DNA from: Puccinellia tenuiflora
Lineage: Eukaryota; Streptophyta; Magnoliopsida; Poales; Poaceae
Direction: 5' to 3'
Length of the DNA stretch: 64,000 nucleotides
Assembly (NCBI GenBank): GCA_012064385.1
Contig: QRDG01000419.1
Coordinates: 1,066,643 to 1,130,642 of the forward strand
Shown: positions 1 through 11,449 of the stretch, one piece after another
How positions within the stretch are numbered: the first letter of the stretch is position 1
Layout of the letters: each line of letters begins with the position of its first letter
Program-made: the position numbers and the translations under genes
Notes under the pieces: model-generated
Databases searched by the model: none
Told to the model about the DNA's origin: nothing
Seen by the model: the letters and a program-made list of their open reading frames with translations, nothing else

Positions 1-690
1 GATGTTTTCCGTAGGCCTCTCAATCCAAAGATATCGCGAACACAAACACCACATTTCTATCACGTTGACATATCGAAATGCTCAATCGTGCATGGACCAA
101 ACCAAATCCAGAGATTAACAACAATAACGGATATGGAACATAATTGTAGACTCGACAATTGTGGCAATATATGTCTAGTAATTAGGAAAACAAAGACCCG
201 AGAGAGCCTAGAGATAAATTATAGGCGAACTTCTATGTGGCTGCTTGATCAAAATGGCTGGTTGGTATACGACGAAGTAACAGCAAGTGATGCGCGTATA
301 TATGATAGAAAAAATGTCAACTTTTTTGGACAATAAATTAGACTTACGAGTAGTGGTTGAGTAGCACATGTCACATGTGAGACTTTCATGACGTAAAAGC
401 TTGGCGACACACGCTGTATGCTGCCTTGTGCGAATGTATTTGGGTTGTGGGATCAGGCCCGTCATGGCAGCCGCCCAACTCGTCGAGAAACTCCTGCCAG
501 CCGTATTCGTCAGTACGTAGTCCTACTAGTACAGTTCAACCAGCATGCACGAACCTGCGACGGCGCAGCCGTCCGTCGGAACAGAAATCGCCAAAAATAC
601 CAAAGCTCGAATCAGTAGTTGCTCTCCATGCTTCGGATGCGCTAAGAGTGACCGGAAAGTCACGACATGTTTTAGTTAATCTCACGGTCT
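1..690. repeat. Segmental duplication, copy A
   Basis: This stretch is a diverged direct repeat of 3370-4065. Shared landmarks run in the same order: the CCTCTCA-TCCAAAGATAT block near position 13 matches 3393, GAGATAAATTATAGG near 207 matches 3554, GATCAAAATGGCTGGTT near 247 matches 3591, GAGTAGCACATGT near 360 matches 3711, and AAAGCTCGAATCAGT near 602 matches 3991. No convincing gene is present; the short open frames here are not conserved between the copies. It looks like intergenic or relic sequence. Confidence 0.7.
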
Positions 691-1516
691 GCAAGTCAAC
701 TGTGTGCCACATTAGAGATGCATAAATAGGGTGCTAAGTACAAAAATGTTCTGAGAAATGCAATTTAAACATGCACGGACACAGCAGTTACGAGCCTAGA
801 TCGGCCGTGGCCTAACGGTCCGGTATTTCATTTAGCTTATGCCAATATAAGTTTCTTAACACGGTTTTATATGCATTTTGCTGATTTGGCATGATAGTTA
901 ATGAAGAAAGAGACTGAGATTGTATATCTTAGCTATCATACAAGCTTTGCACGTAACCATAAGTAAAAAATATTGCTAGCCCAATCATATGAATGCATGA
1001 GCATCCAATCATTTAATTTAGATACAACTCATAAGATACAATGCATTGGATTAGTTGTCTTTTAATTTTTTAGTGCTCCTAGACTAACGTGCTAAGAGAC
1101 GAATCGTTGGCACATGCCTAATGCTACACGTAAGCTGGTTTCTTAGATGTACATGCCAAGCACAGATTATTTAATAAGCACAGAAGTAGCTAAGCACGAA
1201 TAGACAAAGGATTGTATGTACATCCTATCTATGATACGGTATGCGAGATCATAGGCAAGAACATATGCTAGCCCAATCATATGCTACTATGACCCTAAAA
1301 GCATTGAATATATGTACACTTAGATACACCTCTTAAGAAACAATGCATTAGTGTAGTCGTTTCTTATAATGCAACAAATCTAGGATAACGCGCTAAGAGA
1401 CGATGCATTACGAAAGGCTTAAAAAACCTATCCAAATTTGAGACCCAAATGACAACTGGATCTCCAGCGCCCCACACACTGCCTCGACCGCCACAAAACA
1501 AATCCTAAACATATAT
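691..1516. other. Intergenic, with internal direct repeat
   Basis: No gene is seen. Two diverged copies of a ~170-bp sequence lie here, about 945-1130 and 1255-1425. They share TGCTAGCCCAATCATATG, a TTAGATACA block, an ACAATGCATT block and GCTAAGAGACGA. The end of this stretch (about 1420-1510) resembles 4310-4400, including CCTATCCAA and AATCCTAAAC. Confidence 0.5.
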
Positions 1517-2173
1517 TCTTCTTATAAGACAAAAACCCACTAACTGTAATTAATGTTAGTCTATCTCAAAATGGAAGCTATCCTCATCACTAACACTTTT
1601 AGCCAACCAATTATCCATAGCATCCCACTAACACTCATTACTTATTGACTATCTCTAAATGCAAATATCCACATCATATTTTTCTTAAGCAATCAAATTG
1701 TCCATGTCGTCCTTTTTTTTCTTCTGCCGTTCGAATGATAAGATCACGCCATCTCACTATGCAACGCAATTAAATCATGTGCAAGTGCAACACCAGAATT
1801 AGCTTCGCCAATTATTTTCAATGATATGAAAATCATATAAGTATTATTCGATATCATGTGCTTTTCTATATGTTAACGCTCAAATAGTATCTAGAAACAT
1901 TATGCGGCAATGTGTATGGCATCTTCATGCAAGTCATTTACATCATTCGTTTCTTTAACCCGTTGATTTCATATTATCTACATCATGTGCATCCCTAAAC
2001 CATAACAGCCTTTAAATTATAATATACACATACATTTCATCTCTATTAAATTTAGCCACTCGTATGCTCTGATTGTTGAATTATGCATATTTCTACAATG
2101 GACTTAAAATTCTATTTGTTTTATTAGATTTCTTCAAAGATACCCGCTGCAATGTGTGGGGGTATCGTTCTAG
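1517..2173 (+). mobile_element. Non-autonomous Helitron candidate
   Basis: The right end has the Helitron 3' signature: a GC hairpin (ACCCGCTGCAATGTGTGGGG, 2141-2162) followed after a short spacer by CTAG at 2170-2173, with a host T next. The left end is taken at TCTTCTTATAAGAC (1517), a TC start followed by AT-rich sequence and no coding capacity. The base before the start is T rather than the expected A, so the left boundary is less certain than the right. Helitrons make no target duplication, so none is expected. Confidence 0.55.
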
Positions 2174-2937
2174 TTCTCAATAGACAAAGAATCCTAAATA
2201 TCCCGTCCATGCATTAACGTTGACAGAGAAATCGTTTAACATGGTAGAAACAAATGTCCTCCTAAAATTTCCAAGCCATTCTGAAATGCAGATCCCGTTA
2301 TAAGCTTATCGTTGCAAAAAAATAAAATAGTAATGGTAAGACATGCCTCATATGGCACTTCTTTTTCGTAGGTCCAAGGCTAACATTGTACGTAGGTCTA
2401 AGATCAAATCATTTTAGAGCAAGGATGAAAGTATGGCCATATGCTGGCTAAAACTTACTTGCATATTATCTAAGGTCAACCTAATAGATAACATGTATAA
2501 TAGTTAGCTAGAAACATGTGCTAATTTATTAATATTTGGATCCACCTTACACTCTTATAAAGTGTCCTTCAACTCAGCAGCAAAATTGTATTATTAAAAT
2601 CCTTTATAATCGCCTATATTAAAGACCTAGAGTTTCCTGACCTCTTTGCACTATATGTATTGTAAAGAGCCAATTTTCTATTAAAGCCCCTACATGGCAC
2701 TTTGCTAGACCTCTCATTCTAAAGATATGTTTTCCTAGACCTCTCATTGTAAAGATATGGCTGCACAAAAATGCACCTGTGCCACATTTTAATCATGTTG
2801 TGCAATCCTAACTATTCCAATGAGTTTATGCACCACCCGACAGGCAGAAGAAGAATATTAGACCAATTACTGTAAAAGTCAACCACTTATATTTATGCAT
2901 GGTCTAAAAAATCTATTTGTATATGGTAGGAACCCCC

Positions 2938-2968
<31 letters not shown>

Positions 2969-3369
2969 AGTTTGAACTCCTCGAAAGTTAGTTTGTATTA
3001 TTAGTTGGTTCCCAATACTTGTTCAGTATTTATGATTATTGGTTGATCAACACACTAGAGCTTGTCAAATCATCAGGTTATACACATCGAATGAACTTTC
3101 TCAAGTATTAACTCGAAAGTGAGTCGCGTATATGTGACCGGTCCAAAAAGAGAACTCTTTCGCCTAAACTAAAAGGCATGGTTCGAGCACTGTCTTCGAA
3201 TCGACCACCGCAAGCTGTCAAAGTCCTCTAGCGTATAACCTCAGTTTATCACCTCAAGAAAGAAATACAACCCCGGTTGTACACTTGTACTATAAGTAAT
3301 ACCAAAGTAAGAAGGAGAATACGTGACCGCAGCGCGGAGGCTGATGAATGCTCACTATGACCGAGTTAT
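2174..3369. other. Intergenic, simple repeat and fragment of the duplicated segment
   Basis: No gene is seen. A run of about 22 C followed by (AC)n lies at 2933-2969. About 2700-2830 is a third, shorter diverged copy of the start of the 1-690 repeat; the TAGACCTCTCATT-TAAAGATAT phrase occurs twice in a row within it. Confidence 0.4.
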
Positions 3370-4065
3370 CATTGTGGATGCTTTCCGTATGCCTCTCATT
3401 CCAAAGATATGCACGCACAACACTTCTCATATGCCACAATTCGATCACGTTGACATGATCGGAAAGCTCAATGGTCATGGCCCCAAACAAGTGTAGCCAG
3501 TTGTGACAATATATATGTGCCTAGAGATTAGGAATGGAAGGACCCAAGAGGCTAGAGATAAATTATAGGAGAACTTATATGGGGATTGGTTGATCAAAAT
3601 GGCTGGTTCACATATGTTGAAAGTAACTGAAAGTGATGCTTGTATGTATGATAAAGCAAAATATCATCTTTGTGTACCAATAAATTGGGCTTATAAGCGG
3701 TGGTTGATTGAGTAGCACATGTGACATGTCAGAGTTCCATGGCGTCAAGCTACGACTCATGCTAGCCAGCGTATATATTTGGGTTGTGGGAGATAATTCG
3801 CGCGAGCCATGAGGCTAGCTAGTAGGAACCGATGCGATGCACTGTGGATCGACAACAGAGGAGCAACGTGCAATGATGCGGCCTATGCAATATGCGTGGT
3901 GATTGGCGTTGTTGTGTATCCGTTTGCTGGCCATGCTAACTTATCCGCAATGGCGCGCGCCTAACGTCGATTTTTTGGGGGTCGAAATATCAAAGCTCGA
4001 ATCAGTGATTGCTCTCTAGGCTGCAGATGCGCTAAGACTGATCGGGGAGTCAGGACATGTGTTGT
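3370..4065. repeat. Segmental duplication, copy B
   Basis: This is the diverged direct repeat partner of 1-690, about 3.37 kb away, with the same landmark order. Small indels and many substitutions separate the copies, so the duplication is old. No conserved reading frame is seen. Confidence 0.7.
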
Positions 4066-4135
4066 GTCTCTGCCCGGCTAACCAGGCTATGCCGAAGAAT
4101 AAGCAAAAAAAAACGCTTGGAAAAAAAGTTTAAAT

Positions 4136-4208
4136 TGGAGATGCGGGGTATCGATCCCCGTACCTCTCGCATGCTAAGCGAGCGCTCTACCATCTGAGCT
4201 ACATCCCC
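4136..4208 (-). tRNA. tRNA-Ala (anticodon AGC)
   Basis: The reverse strand folds into a complete 73-nt cytosolic tRNA. It has a seven-pair acceptor stem (GGGGATG with CATCTCC, one G-T pair) and discriminator A. The D arm contains TAGCTCAGATGGTAGAGC (A box), the anticodon stem-loop is CTCGCTTAGCATGCGAG with AGC, and the T arm contains GGGGATCGATACCCC (B box region). No intron is present. The A-rich plus-strand sequence just beyond its 3' end would be a T run on its own strand, suitable for Pol III termination. Confidence 0.93.
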
Positions 4209-5155
4209 TTGCTGGTTATTTTAAAATAAAAGGTATTTATCACTTGTCTATAATGCCAACTGAGAAATACAAAACTTATCCGTCGGCAGTGTGTGTGACG
4301 TGGCCCAGCGATGCCTTTGCAAAACCTATCCAATCTAGAGGCCAAACAACCCTACCGGCCGCCCCCACAAAAATCCTAAACGTCGCGTCGCAGCATTAAA
4401 AGTTAGGCGGACACATGGTTTGGACAGGACCGTAGGACGTGTTCTTCCAAAATTCCACTTTGGCTTGTAGCAGCATATAATCCCAATGCTCAATAATGTA
4501 TTTTCAAGAAAACAATCAAAATAAGTGTAGGTCCGGACATTTTATGTTCGCATACAAAGTTCTACGAAAAAATATATTTTTTGTGGCATGTGTGAAACAT
4601 TCAAAAAAATGTCAATTGAAAATTTATTTTGGAGCACCAAAATTTGCATTACTTAATCAAACAATAAAAATTATCTTTTTTCATTAAAATTTATTTTTTA
4701 ACATTAATTTCAAGATGTACACCATATTTTTTATGTTTTAATTTTAAAATGAATTTCCTTTAATGAGGGTACCTACTCAGCCAAAACAGCACCTTTGTGT
4801 TACTCCTCTATTTTCGACTGGGAATTAACTTGAATCTCGGATGCATTATGTCACTGAAATCACGAGGCAACTCTTAGTCTACAACATTAGTCTATCAAGA
4901 ATCACGAGGCAAATAAAACATAACAAATGTTTTGCAACCCATTTGTATTTGTACCTGAAAAGTTCTCCGGTACAACCTACATTAAACAGAAAAAATCTCA
5001 GTTTTAACACATGTGCAACTCGTGAGCATGCATCGTAACACGGTCCAGTAGTGTGGAACTTGACTGAGCTCTAACTTTAGCTTGAACTTTCTACTAAAAC
5101 AAATCTGCAAAATATTGTCTTTGCATGATGACCTAATCTGACCCCTTCTCATGTA
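4209..5155. other. Intergenic, AT-rich
   Basis: No gene is seen. The sequence is AT-rich, with several short open frames typical of chance. A block near 4310-4420 resembles 1420-1510 plus the sequence just right of the Helitron (from about 2187), which suggests the same ancestral sequence without the insertion. Confidence 0.35.
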
Positions 5156-5403
5156 CTACCTCCGTTCCGTAAAGAAAGGCGTATAATTTTTTCAAAAGTC
5201 AAAAGATGTAAATTTTGACCAATTTTTTCGAAAAATCTATTGTGATAACTATGATACTATATAGATATAACATGAAAATAAATGTTATGATGTATCTAGT
5301 GATGTTGATTTAGCATTCGATGTTGATAGTTTTTCCTAAAAACTTAGTCAAGCATACGTTGTTTGACACTTGTGAAAAAATTATAGAACGGGAGGGATCG
5401 GAG
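5156..5403. mobile_element. Stowaway-type MITE (Tc1/mariner)
   Basis: This 248-bp element is flanked by TA on both sides (5154-5155 and 5404-5405). Its ends are inverted: the left reads CTACCTCCGTTCCGTAAAG and the right, reversed, reads CTCCGATCCCTCCCGTTC. Both then run into ATAATTTTTTCA and a CAAA block. It has no coding capacity. Position and ends fit the grass Stowaway superfamily. Confidence 0.8.
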
Positions 5404-5757
5404 TACATTACTAAGCAGATAGCAAGCTTTAGCTACGCTAAGATGAGTCAACCATAAAATCATGCAACTCAGTGCATAGTTTGCATATCGCACACATGCA
5501 ATTTATTGGATCACCACGTACTCCTTACGCAGCCAATCAACGTGAAGAGCTGAGATAACCACGAACTCATGCAATGTACAGTCTTCGTATCACCAATCAT
5601 CACTTCTTGCGCAGACAATGTGAGTATGTGAGCCATGTTATGCTAGCTTAGCTTTGGGTGGCCGACAACCGATGCTTGCCAAGTGCCAAGAAGTGTGGTC
5701 AGCTGTCAGCTTCGCTAAGGAAGAAGAAACAAAGAGTAGCGATCAGCTATACGGGGC

Positions 5758-5764
5758 TATAAAA
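5758..5764 (+). promoter_or_regulatory. TATA box of proline-rich gene copy 1
   Basis: TATAAAA in the context GGGGCTATAAAAGG lies 117 bases upstream of the ATG at 5881. No competing ATG in a long frame lies between. The sequence around it does not match the promoter block shared by copies 2 to 6. Confidence 0.65.
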
Positions 5765-5880
5765 GGACATGCAGGCACCGTTCTCTGCGCCACAAAGCAA
5801 ATCCCGCTTAGCTTATTGGGTCCACGAGAGCTAGAGATAGCTAAACACACGTTGTAACGACCGGTCACGCGTGCGCGACC

Positions 5881-6501
5881 ATGGTTTCCACGTCGAGCTT
5901 CGTGGTCGTGGCGCTCGCCATGACCCTCGTGCTCCTTGGCGGCGGCAGTGGCACCTGCCGTGCGGCGCGCCTCCTCGCCGACATCCCGGCTTTGCCAACC
6001 TTGCCCCCGGTGCCCGCAGTCCCTGCCGTGCCAGGCGCCGTTGTGCCGACGATTCCCACTGTGCCGACGGTGCCCACCGTGCCGGGCGTGCCTACGGTGC
6101 CGCTGCCGACGGTGCCTACCGTGCCGGGCGTACCGACGGTGCCACTGCCGGCGGTGCCAGTACCAGGCGCCATCGTGCCGACAGTTCCCGCTTTGCCGAC
6201 TGTGCCAACGGTGCCCGGCGCCGCAACTCCCACGGTGCCCACTGTGCCGGGCCTGCCGACGTTGCCTCTGCCGCCGATGCCAACCATCCCTGGCGTGCCC
6301 CTCCCTCCTATGCCACCGATCCCGGACCTGCCCAAGTTGCCGGTGCCACTGCCGCCGATGCCGACCGTCCCCGACCTGCCCAAGTTGCCGGTGCCACTCC
6401 CGCCGACGCCGTCCATCCCCGACCTGCCAAAGGTGCCACTGCCTCCGATGCCATCCATCCCTGGCGTTCCTAAGGTGCCGTCTATTCCCGGTGGGCACTA
6501 G
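5881..6501 (+). CDS. Secreted proline-rich protein, PELPK-like (copy 1, divergent)
   Basis: This intronless frame encodes 206 residues. Residues 1-28 form a signal peptide (hydrophobic FVVVALAMTLVLLGG, cleavage likely after CRA), followed by ARLLADIP. The remainder is almost pure Pro, Val, Thr, Leu and Gly in VPTVP, VPGVPTVPLP and, towards the C-terminus, PDLPKLPVPLPPMP repeats, ending PSIPGGH. PDLPK is close to the PELPK motif of Arabidopsis PELPK1, a wall-associated protein, so a cell-wall structural role is inferred. It differs from the five other copies in lacking their NVNVPMPFLAPPPSA tail, and its repeats are Leu- and Gly-richer. The start follows the TATA box at 5758 and opens the signal peptide. 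The long frames on the opposite strand are GC-rich shadows. Confidence 0.85.
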   Translation: MVSTSSFVVVALAMTLVLLGGGSGTCRAARLLADIPALPTLPPVPAVPAVPGAVVPTIPTVPTVPTVPGVPTVPLPTVPTVPGVPTVPLPAVPVPGAIVPTVPALPTVPTVPGAATPTVPTVPGLPTLPLPPMPTIPGVPLPPMPPIPDLPKLPVPLPPMPTVPDLPKLPVPLPPTPSIPDLPKVPLPPMPSIPGVPKVPSIPGGH

Positions 6502-8807
6502 ACGTGCTTATGTGACCGCGCATGGGTGCCTGGATGGCCTGTGGTACATCTCTTTTCTGTTGGTGGGTATAATTTGGTGTGGTGTGCTTGCGTTTTGTAC
6601 TTGTGGTTTATAACTTGTATGTCCATGTGGTGTGAGTCATTCTTCGTGTAAGTAAGGGGTATTACGTCATTTATACCCGTGACACTGTATATGCCGCTAC
6701 TGCTATAATTATCATAAGCAAGGTGATTAGTTCTGACTTCTGAGTGTGGATTTTTCTTCATTATGAGTTTTATATGGAAAATAATGGATAAATCATGCAT
6801 GCTTTCGTTCCCTATATCAGAAGGAGACACTGCAATATATTTACATAACCCAACAAAAGTTATCCTATACTAGGACATTGACACCGCCTCCAAATACAAA
6901 ATAAAATTTGGCACCATTGGTTTCTACCGTAATATGGTTACATAGCACAACAAAAGTTATATGTATATACTAAAAATATTTGTCATTGCACATTTACATC
7001 TATCGTAAAAACAAGAAATAGTTTTTTTTTTCAAGTTTTTACGACTAAATTCTTTACGGGACATAATAATGTTCCGGTGTTTCAAAAGTTTGACTTGACC
7101 TATGCCTACTTCGTTAGCTTTTATGGGACTATAGAGAGCTTCGAATTATGTATATATTATTTGCGTATGATATGATTTATTGCAAATATATATATTACAT
7201 GTGTTCTAGTAAGAACGCATCAATTTTGCAGATACCATAGCTGGGATGTCAAAGGAATTGAAAAAAATAGATATTTAATTATGTCAATATTTCATTTATA
7301 TCTGATTGTACAATTTCATCCAAAATAAATTTCTACAACTTGATGGAAAATCATTTTGTTTTTTCCAATGTAATGAACATAACTCTTAGTGCTTAAACTT
7401 TTTGTTTTTATCGCCATGATTTTTTTCCCCAAGGTGAAAAATTATTTGTTTCCCAAATGTTTACATGCATACCTAATGACTCAAACATACATGGGTGGAA
7501 AACAAAGAACTGAACAACTGACAAGGAGGTCCCACACCATGTGTCCTCCCAATATCTGACCCTCTCGCTATTTCCAGTCTTCATTTGTATCCAAATTTAT
7601 TTTTCCTGGATAGCCCGCATAAACCATTTCCAAAATTGTGAGGTACACAACTGACCTACTATGGAATATGTTTGGGTTTTGACTATTCTAATTATTACTC
7701 AGGAGAAATTTGTTCCCATGTTATATTATATGCATGATTCATAAAAAAAATTCAGGTGCATTGACTATTCGCACACATACACTTGTGAATTCTGGTTGCA
7801 TGCATGTAAGTATCCAACTCAATGCGGCTAGGCTCAGTTGGGATAAGCTTGATAACTATTTTAGGAAGGTGTAACCTAATGTCATTACACACATATATAT
7901 AATACTTGCATGATTGGGAAACCATGTTCCGTGACTTTCTAGGATAAAAAATTCACTAGAAAGATTACTTAGCTAGTATAATGTAATATAAATCATACAC
8001 CACCTAAGCCTTATGCAAAATAGCACAATTTATTTACTTAGCATCATAATTTTGACGTACCAATCATGTGTACATGTGTATTCAACACTAATTTTTGTAA
8101 GAGTTCAATAGAAGCAATACTACATAGAAATTATGAACGCGCCCAGTAAGAAGAGAGAAATTCTTGGTTACAAAATGGTTGTACAGTTCGGTTTCATTTG
8201 ATCTGCCTACATGTATACGTACACTCACTTAACAGACAGTATAAAATAACTCAGCATTCATTGCGTGTCAACTATTTTGCAATATGCAACATAATCACAC
8301 TATATATACCAGGACAACATTTGGCCGATTCCATACCATGGAGCTCAGAATCACTCTTTGACTACTACTCTACTACAAATATATATCCACATGACTTGGC
8401 CTTTGTAGCAGATCAACACCAAAAAGTGATATGGTCTAGTAGAATTTAGAAGCATGGCTTGTTTTTGCTAGTTTGGTGCAACTGGATGATGTGAAGTAGC
8501 ACATATATCGTAGAAGTGGGATGCATTAGGAATACGGGTTTAAGTCCAAGCTTACTATGAATTTGAACCTGAAAGAACGACGAGTTGTAGGAGGGACATC
8601 CGATGGCTCGGATGCGTGTAAAAGCTTCATCATTGCACTACCATAGTAGCATGCTGATCAAAACAAGCACACGGTGTTTGAATGTTTGGGTGGATGTGGC
8701 CATATTTCTTATTTGCATATATATGTATGGTAGAAGTCAAAACATGTCAAACTTACAGGATATCATGCGCACAAATGTTGCATAAATGTGAATATAGTAA
8801 TTAAGTT
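6502..8807. other. 3' flank and intergenic
   Basis: The first ~250 bases are probably the 3' UTR and terminator region of copy 1. The rest is AT-rich sequence in which I see no gene, RNA or bounded mobile element. Open frames at 8198 and 8603 show no recognisable product. Confidence 0.4.
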
Positions 8808-10071
8808 GTGTAGTCACACTTTTTTTTTAGATAAAGAGTGTATATTAATATCGCGGAGATACAAATTACACCCAGCCTCTGCAACAACGCAATAACCAGA
8901 GCCATTACGGATGCACACAGCCGAAAGACAAAAAGAAGAAGAAATAAAAAGAAAAGTCCCGCTACGGAGTTACAGTTCTTGCAGCAGCCGCACAACCACC
9001 ACCAAAACAACACCTGGAGTCCAATTCTTCAAAAGCAACGCCTTCAAGAAGAACAGTGCCAGGCACAGCCAATTAAGGCCAGACCTTGGGTTTTCACCCT
9101 GAAGATAGTCCTCACTCTCAAAACAATGTCTCCAACAAGACCACTGTCAGGCACAACCAATTAAGGCCAGACCTTGGATTTTCACCCTGAAAGGTAGGAC
9201 TTTGGACTTCACGTATGTTGTCGCCCCCACTTACATGCCGCTGCTCCAAGTCATGAAACAACAAGCCAATTCCTCATCGCCAGAAAGATTCGAACCACCA
9301 TTGCCAGTCCTTAGATCTCGCCTTCCACGTCATTCTCCGCCAGCACCATGGAACGAGAAAGCGTGCTCCATGATATTAACAGCCAGCAGAGCTTCGAAGC
9401 GCTCCCTCTGAAACCAAACGGTCAGAGTAAAACATGGGTGCGCACGACCGAATACCATCCGATCCAGCAATCTCCAGGCATGACGCCCAATGGAGTCCGC
9501 CGGCAGAGCCTTCCGGAACATAACCATCTAGCCAGATCAATGGGATAGGCATCCGAAAGTTCTTCATCTTGGTAGGAGAAGGAACCATAGGACCACCTCC
9601 TTTAGTCAAGCCAAGCTAGCAGCCCCCACGCCACCCGCCAGCAACCTGCGGGATCTGCCTTTCCAAGCAACCGAGGGCCATGACCAGCGGTGCGTAAGGA
9701 TGCGGCAGCGCAGGGTCGATCCCCAACCGGAGTCGGCCGTGACACCGCGGGCAGGAGATGGGCAGGCGGCAGGGAGCACGTAGCCACCGACCACCCCAGC
9801 CCAACCACCGCCGCCAGTCAAGCGCCGCCGTGGAGGATCTCCACCACCACCCCGGTCAGAGGCGCCGCCCTGACCGCTGCACGTCGACACGGCGCCCATC
9901 TCCGCCCCTGCAGATCGAGGCGACGGTCGTCGGCGTCCACCCCCAGATCGTGGCAGCGGCAGCGAACGGATCCGACGGTGAGGGGGGAGGGCTGGCGGCG
10001 CGGCAGGGAGCCCCCCGGCGGCGCTCAGGGGTGCGCCGCGGGAGGGGTTAGGTTTCGGCGTGTAGTCACAC
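8808..10071 (-). mobile_element. Complete LINE-derived retroposon with 12-bp target duplication
   Basis: The element itself is 8820-10059 on the minus strand. Identical 12-bp direct repeats, GTGTAGTCACAC, flank it at 8808-8819 and 10060-10071. On the minus strand it starts GC-rich and ends ...GCAGAGGCTGGGTGTAAT...ATATTAATATACACTC followed by TTTATCTAAAAAAAAA, a poly(A)-type tail. That 3' end resembles the ends of grass L1-type LINEs. No reverse transcriptase is visible in 1.24 kb, so it moved in trans. A short internal direct repeat (CAATTAAGGCCAGACCTTGG, near 9069 and 9158) is present. A processed transcript of unknown origin with a similar tail is an alternative. Confidence 0.75.
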
Positions 10072-11449
10072 ATATGAGTCAAACAACTATCATTGGACCT
10101 GATATTGTGTTCTTACTAATGACAACTATGGTGTCTTGATTAATAGGAAATGATATGTTTTACGGATCGACGGCCCATATCTCATTCTTTGCTTGACCAC
10201 CACTAAGTAATACAGCAATGTGGATGAATTGCATCACCACATATTTTTGAGCTACAACTACTATCAATAATATGTACAAAACACCTGGGTATGTCTAGTT
10301 CTTCCTTTGACTTTATTGTGCATCCTGGAATGATATATGATGTTGCAACGAGATAAACTAGCAAGTTATAAGATGGTGATGACTAGAGATACATACTGGT
10401 TGTTTTTCTAAGATTGGGTATTAGAAGTCCATGAATAAGATGCATAGCGATTAATGAATGAATTTGCAAAATGTCAACGATGTGCGACAATTTTTGAAAA
10501 TCGATCCACGTGAACTTTTAACGACAACATGTAGAAGAAAGGTTGAATCGTTCTCGAAAATGAATTTGCCTCATCAATGCTGATATTTTTCATCTAAAGT
10601 CCTCATGTCTCGTAGTGTTGGTGCAAGTATATTAGGATCAAGAGAGAGTATTGGGAAAGAGATACTTGGAAACAATGAGATGCAAACAGAAATTGTAACA
10701 ATTTTATTCTACCTCTTAAAAATATCATTACAACTTTGTCTATCATATCTCATAGGAATTTACAAAATATTGACTATGTGCGACGAATTTTAAAAATCTA
10801 TCTTGATGAGACAGAAGTTAGAATCGCTCACAAAAATGGAATCACTTCGTCAATGCATACTTTTTGGGTAGAGACCATCATGAATAAAAGTGTTGCGCGA
10901 AGGTAGGAGGATCAAGAAGGTACTATGAGAGAGATTCTTTGCAACAGATAGCCACAATAACGCTATATATTTTTTATCTACTTATCAAAAATCTCATATC
11001 CACTTCAGCTATAATCATCAAAATATAAAACTTGCAACATGAAAGTTGTGCAGAATGGCGAGAAAATGATTGGTCAAAGAATTTAGAAAATATTCACTGT
11101 GTGAAACAAATTTTGCACAACGATCTTGATGAATTTTGAAATTAAACACGAGATTGGAGAGCTACATTTGACGATAGCTGGAACCATTCTCTAAAATGAT
11201 ATCACCTCGTCATTGTAGACCTTTTTTGTGTAAAGTCTATCATGAACCATAGTACACTTTTGTAGAGATTAGGCATGTGGCCCCAGGTTTGTTTATTTTA
11301 TATCTTTCTACACTTTGCAATTTAAGGGTTGTGTGCATTGTTTCGATGCAGAAGCAGGGGATTCATTCTCCATTTAAAAAAAACTAATCACGTCCAAAAT
11401 GGTCTACCTAGGTGCAACCAGACTCCCGTGCAGTGCAATTCTTTGATTA
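10072..11449. repeat. Diverged tandem repeat, period about 300 bp
   Basis: Three diverged units start near 10462, 10756 and 11080. Each begins GAATTT-AAAAT-T followed by a TGTG block, then a GATC-TGAT or GATCCACGTGA phrase. About 110 bases further on is an AAATGxATxxCxTCxTCAATG block, and near the end a TCATGAA or TCATGTC phrase. No gene is seen. The array could be an old satellite fragment or part of an unrecognised element. Confidence 0.4.

Noticed and set aside
2933..2969. Poly-C/(AC)n tract as a regulatory element
   Set aside because: It is an ordinary simple repeat with no adjoining gene; the same applies to poly-C at 40422 and poly-G at 41117.
5743..6498. Long open frames antisense and in other frames over proline-rich copy 1
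   Set aside because: They come from the GC-rich, codon-biased repeat; they lack signal peptides or conserved motifs, and similar shadows overlie every other copy.
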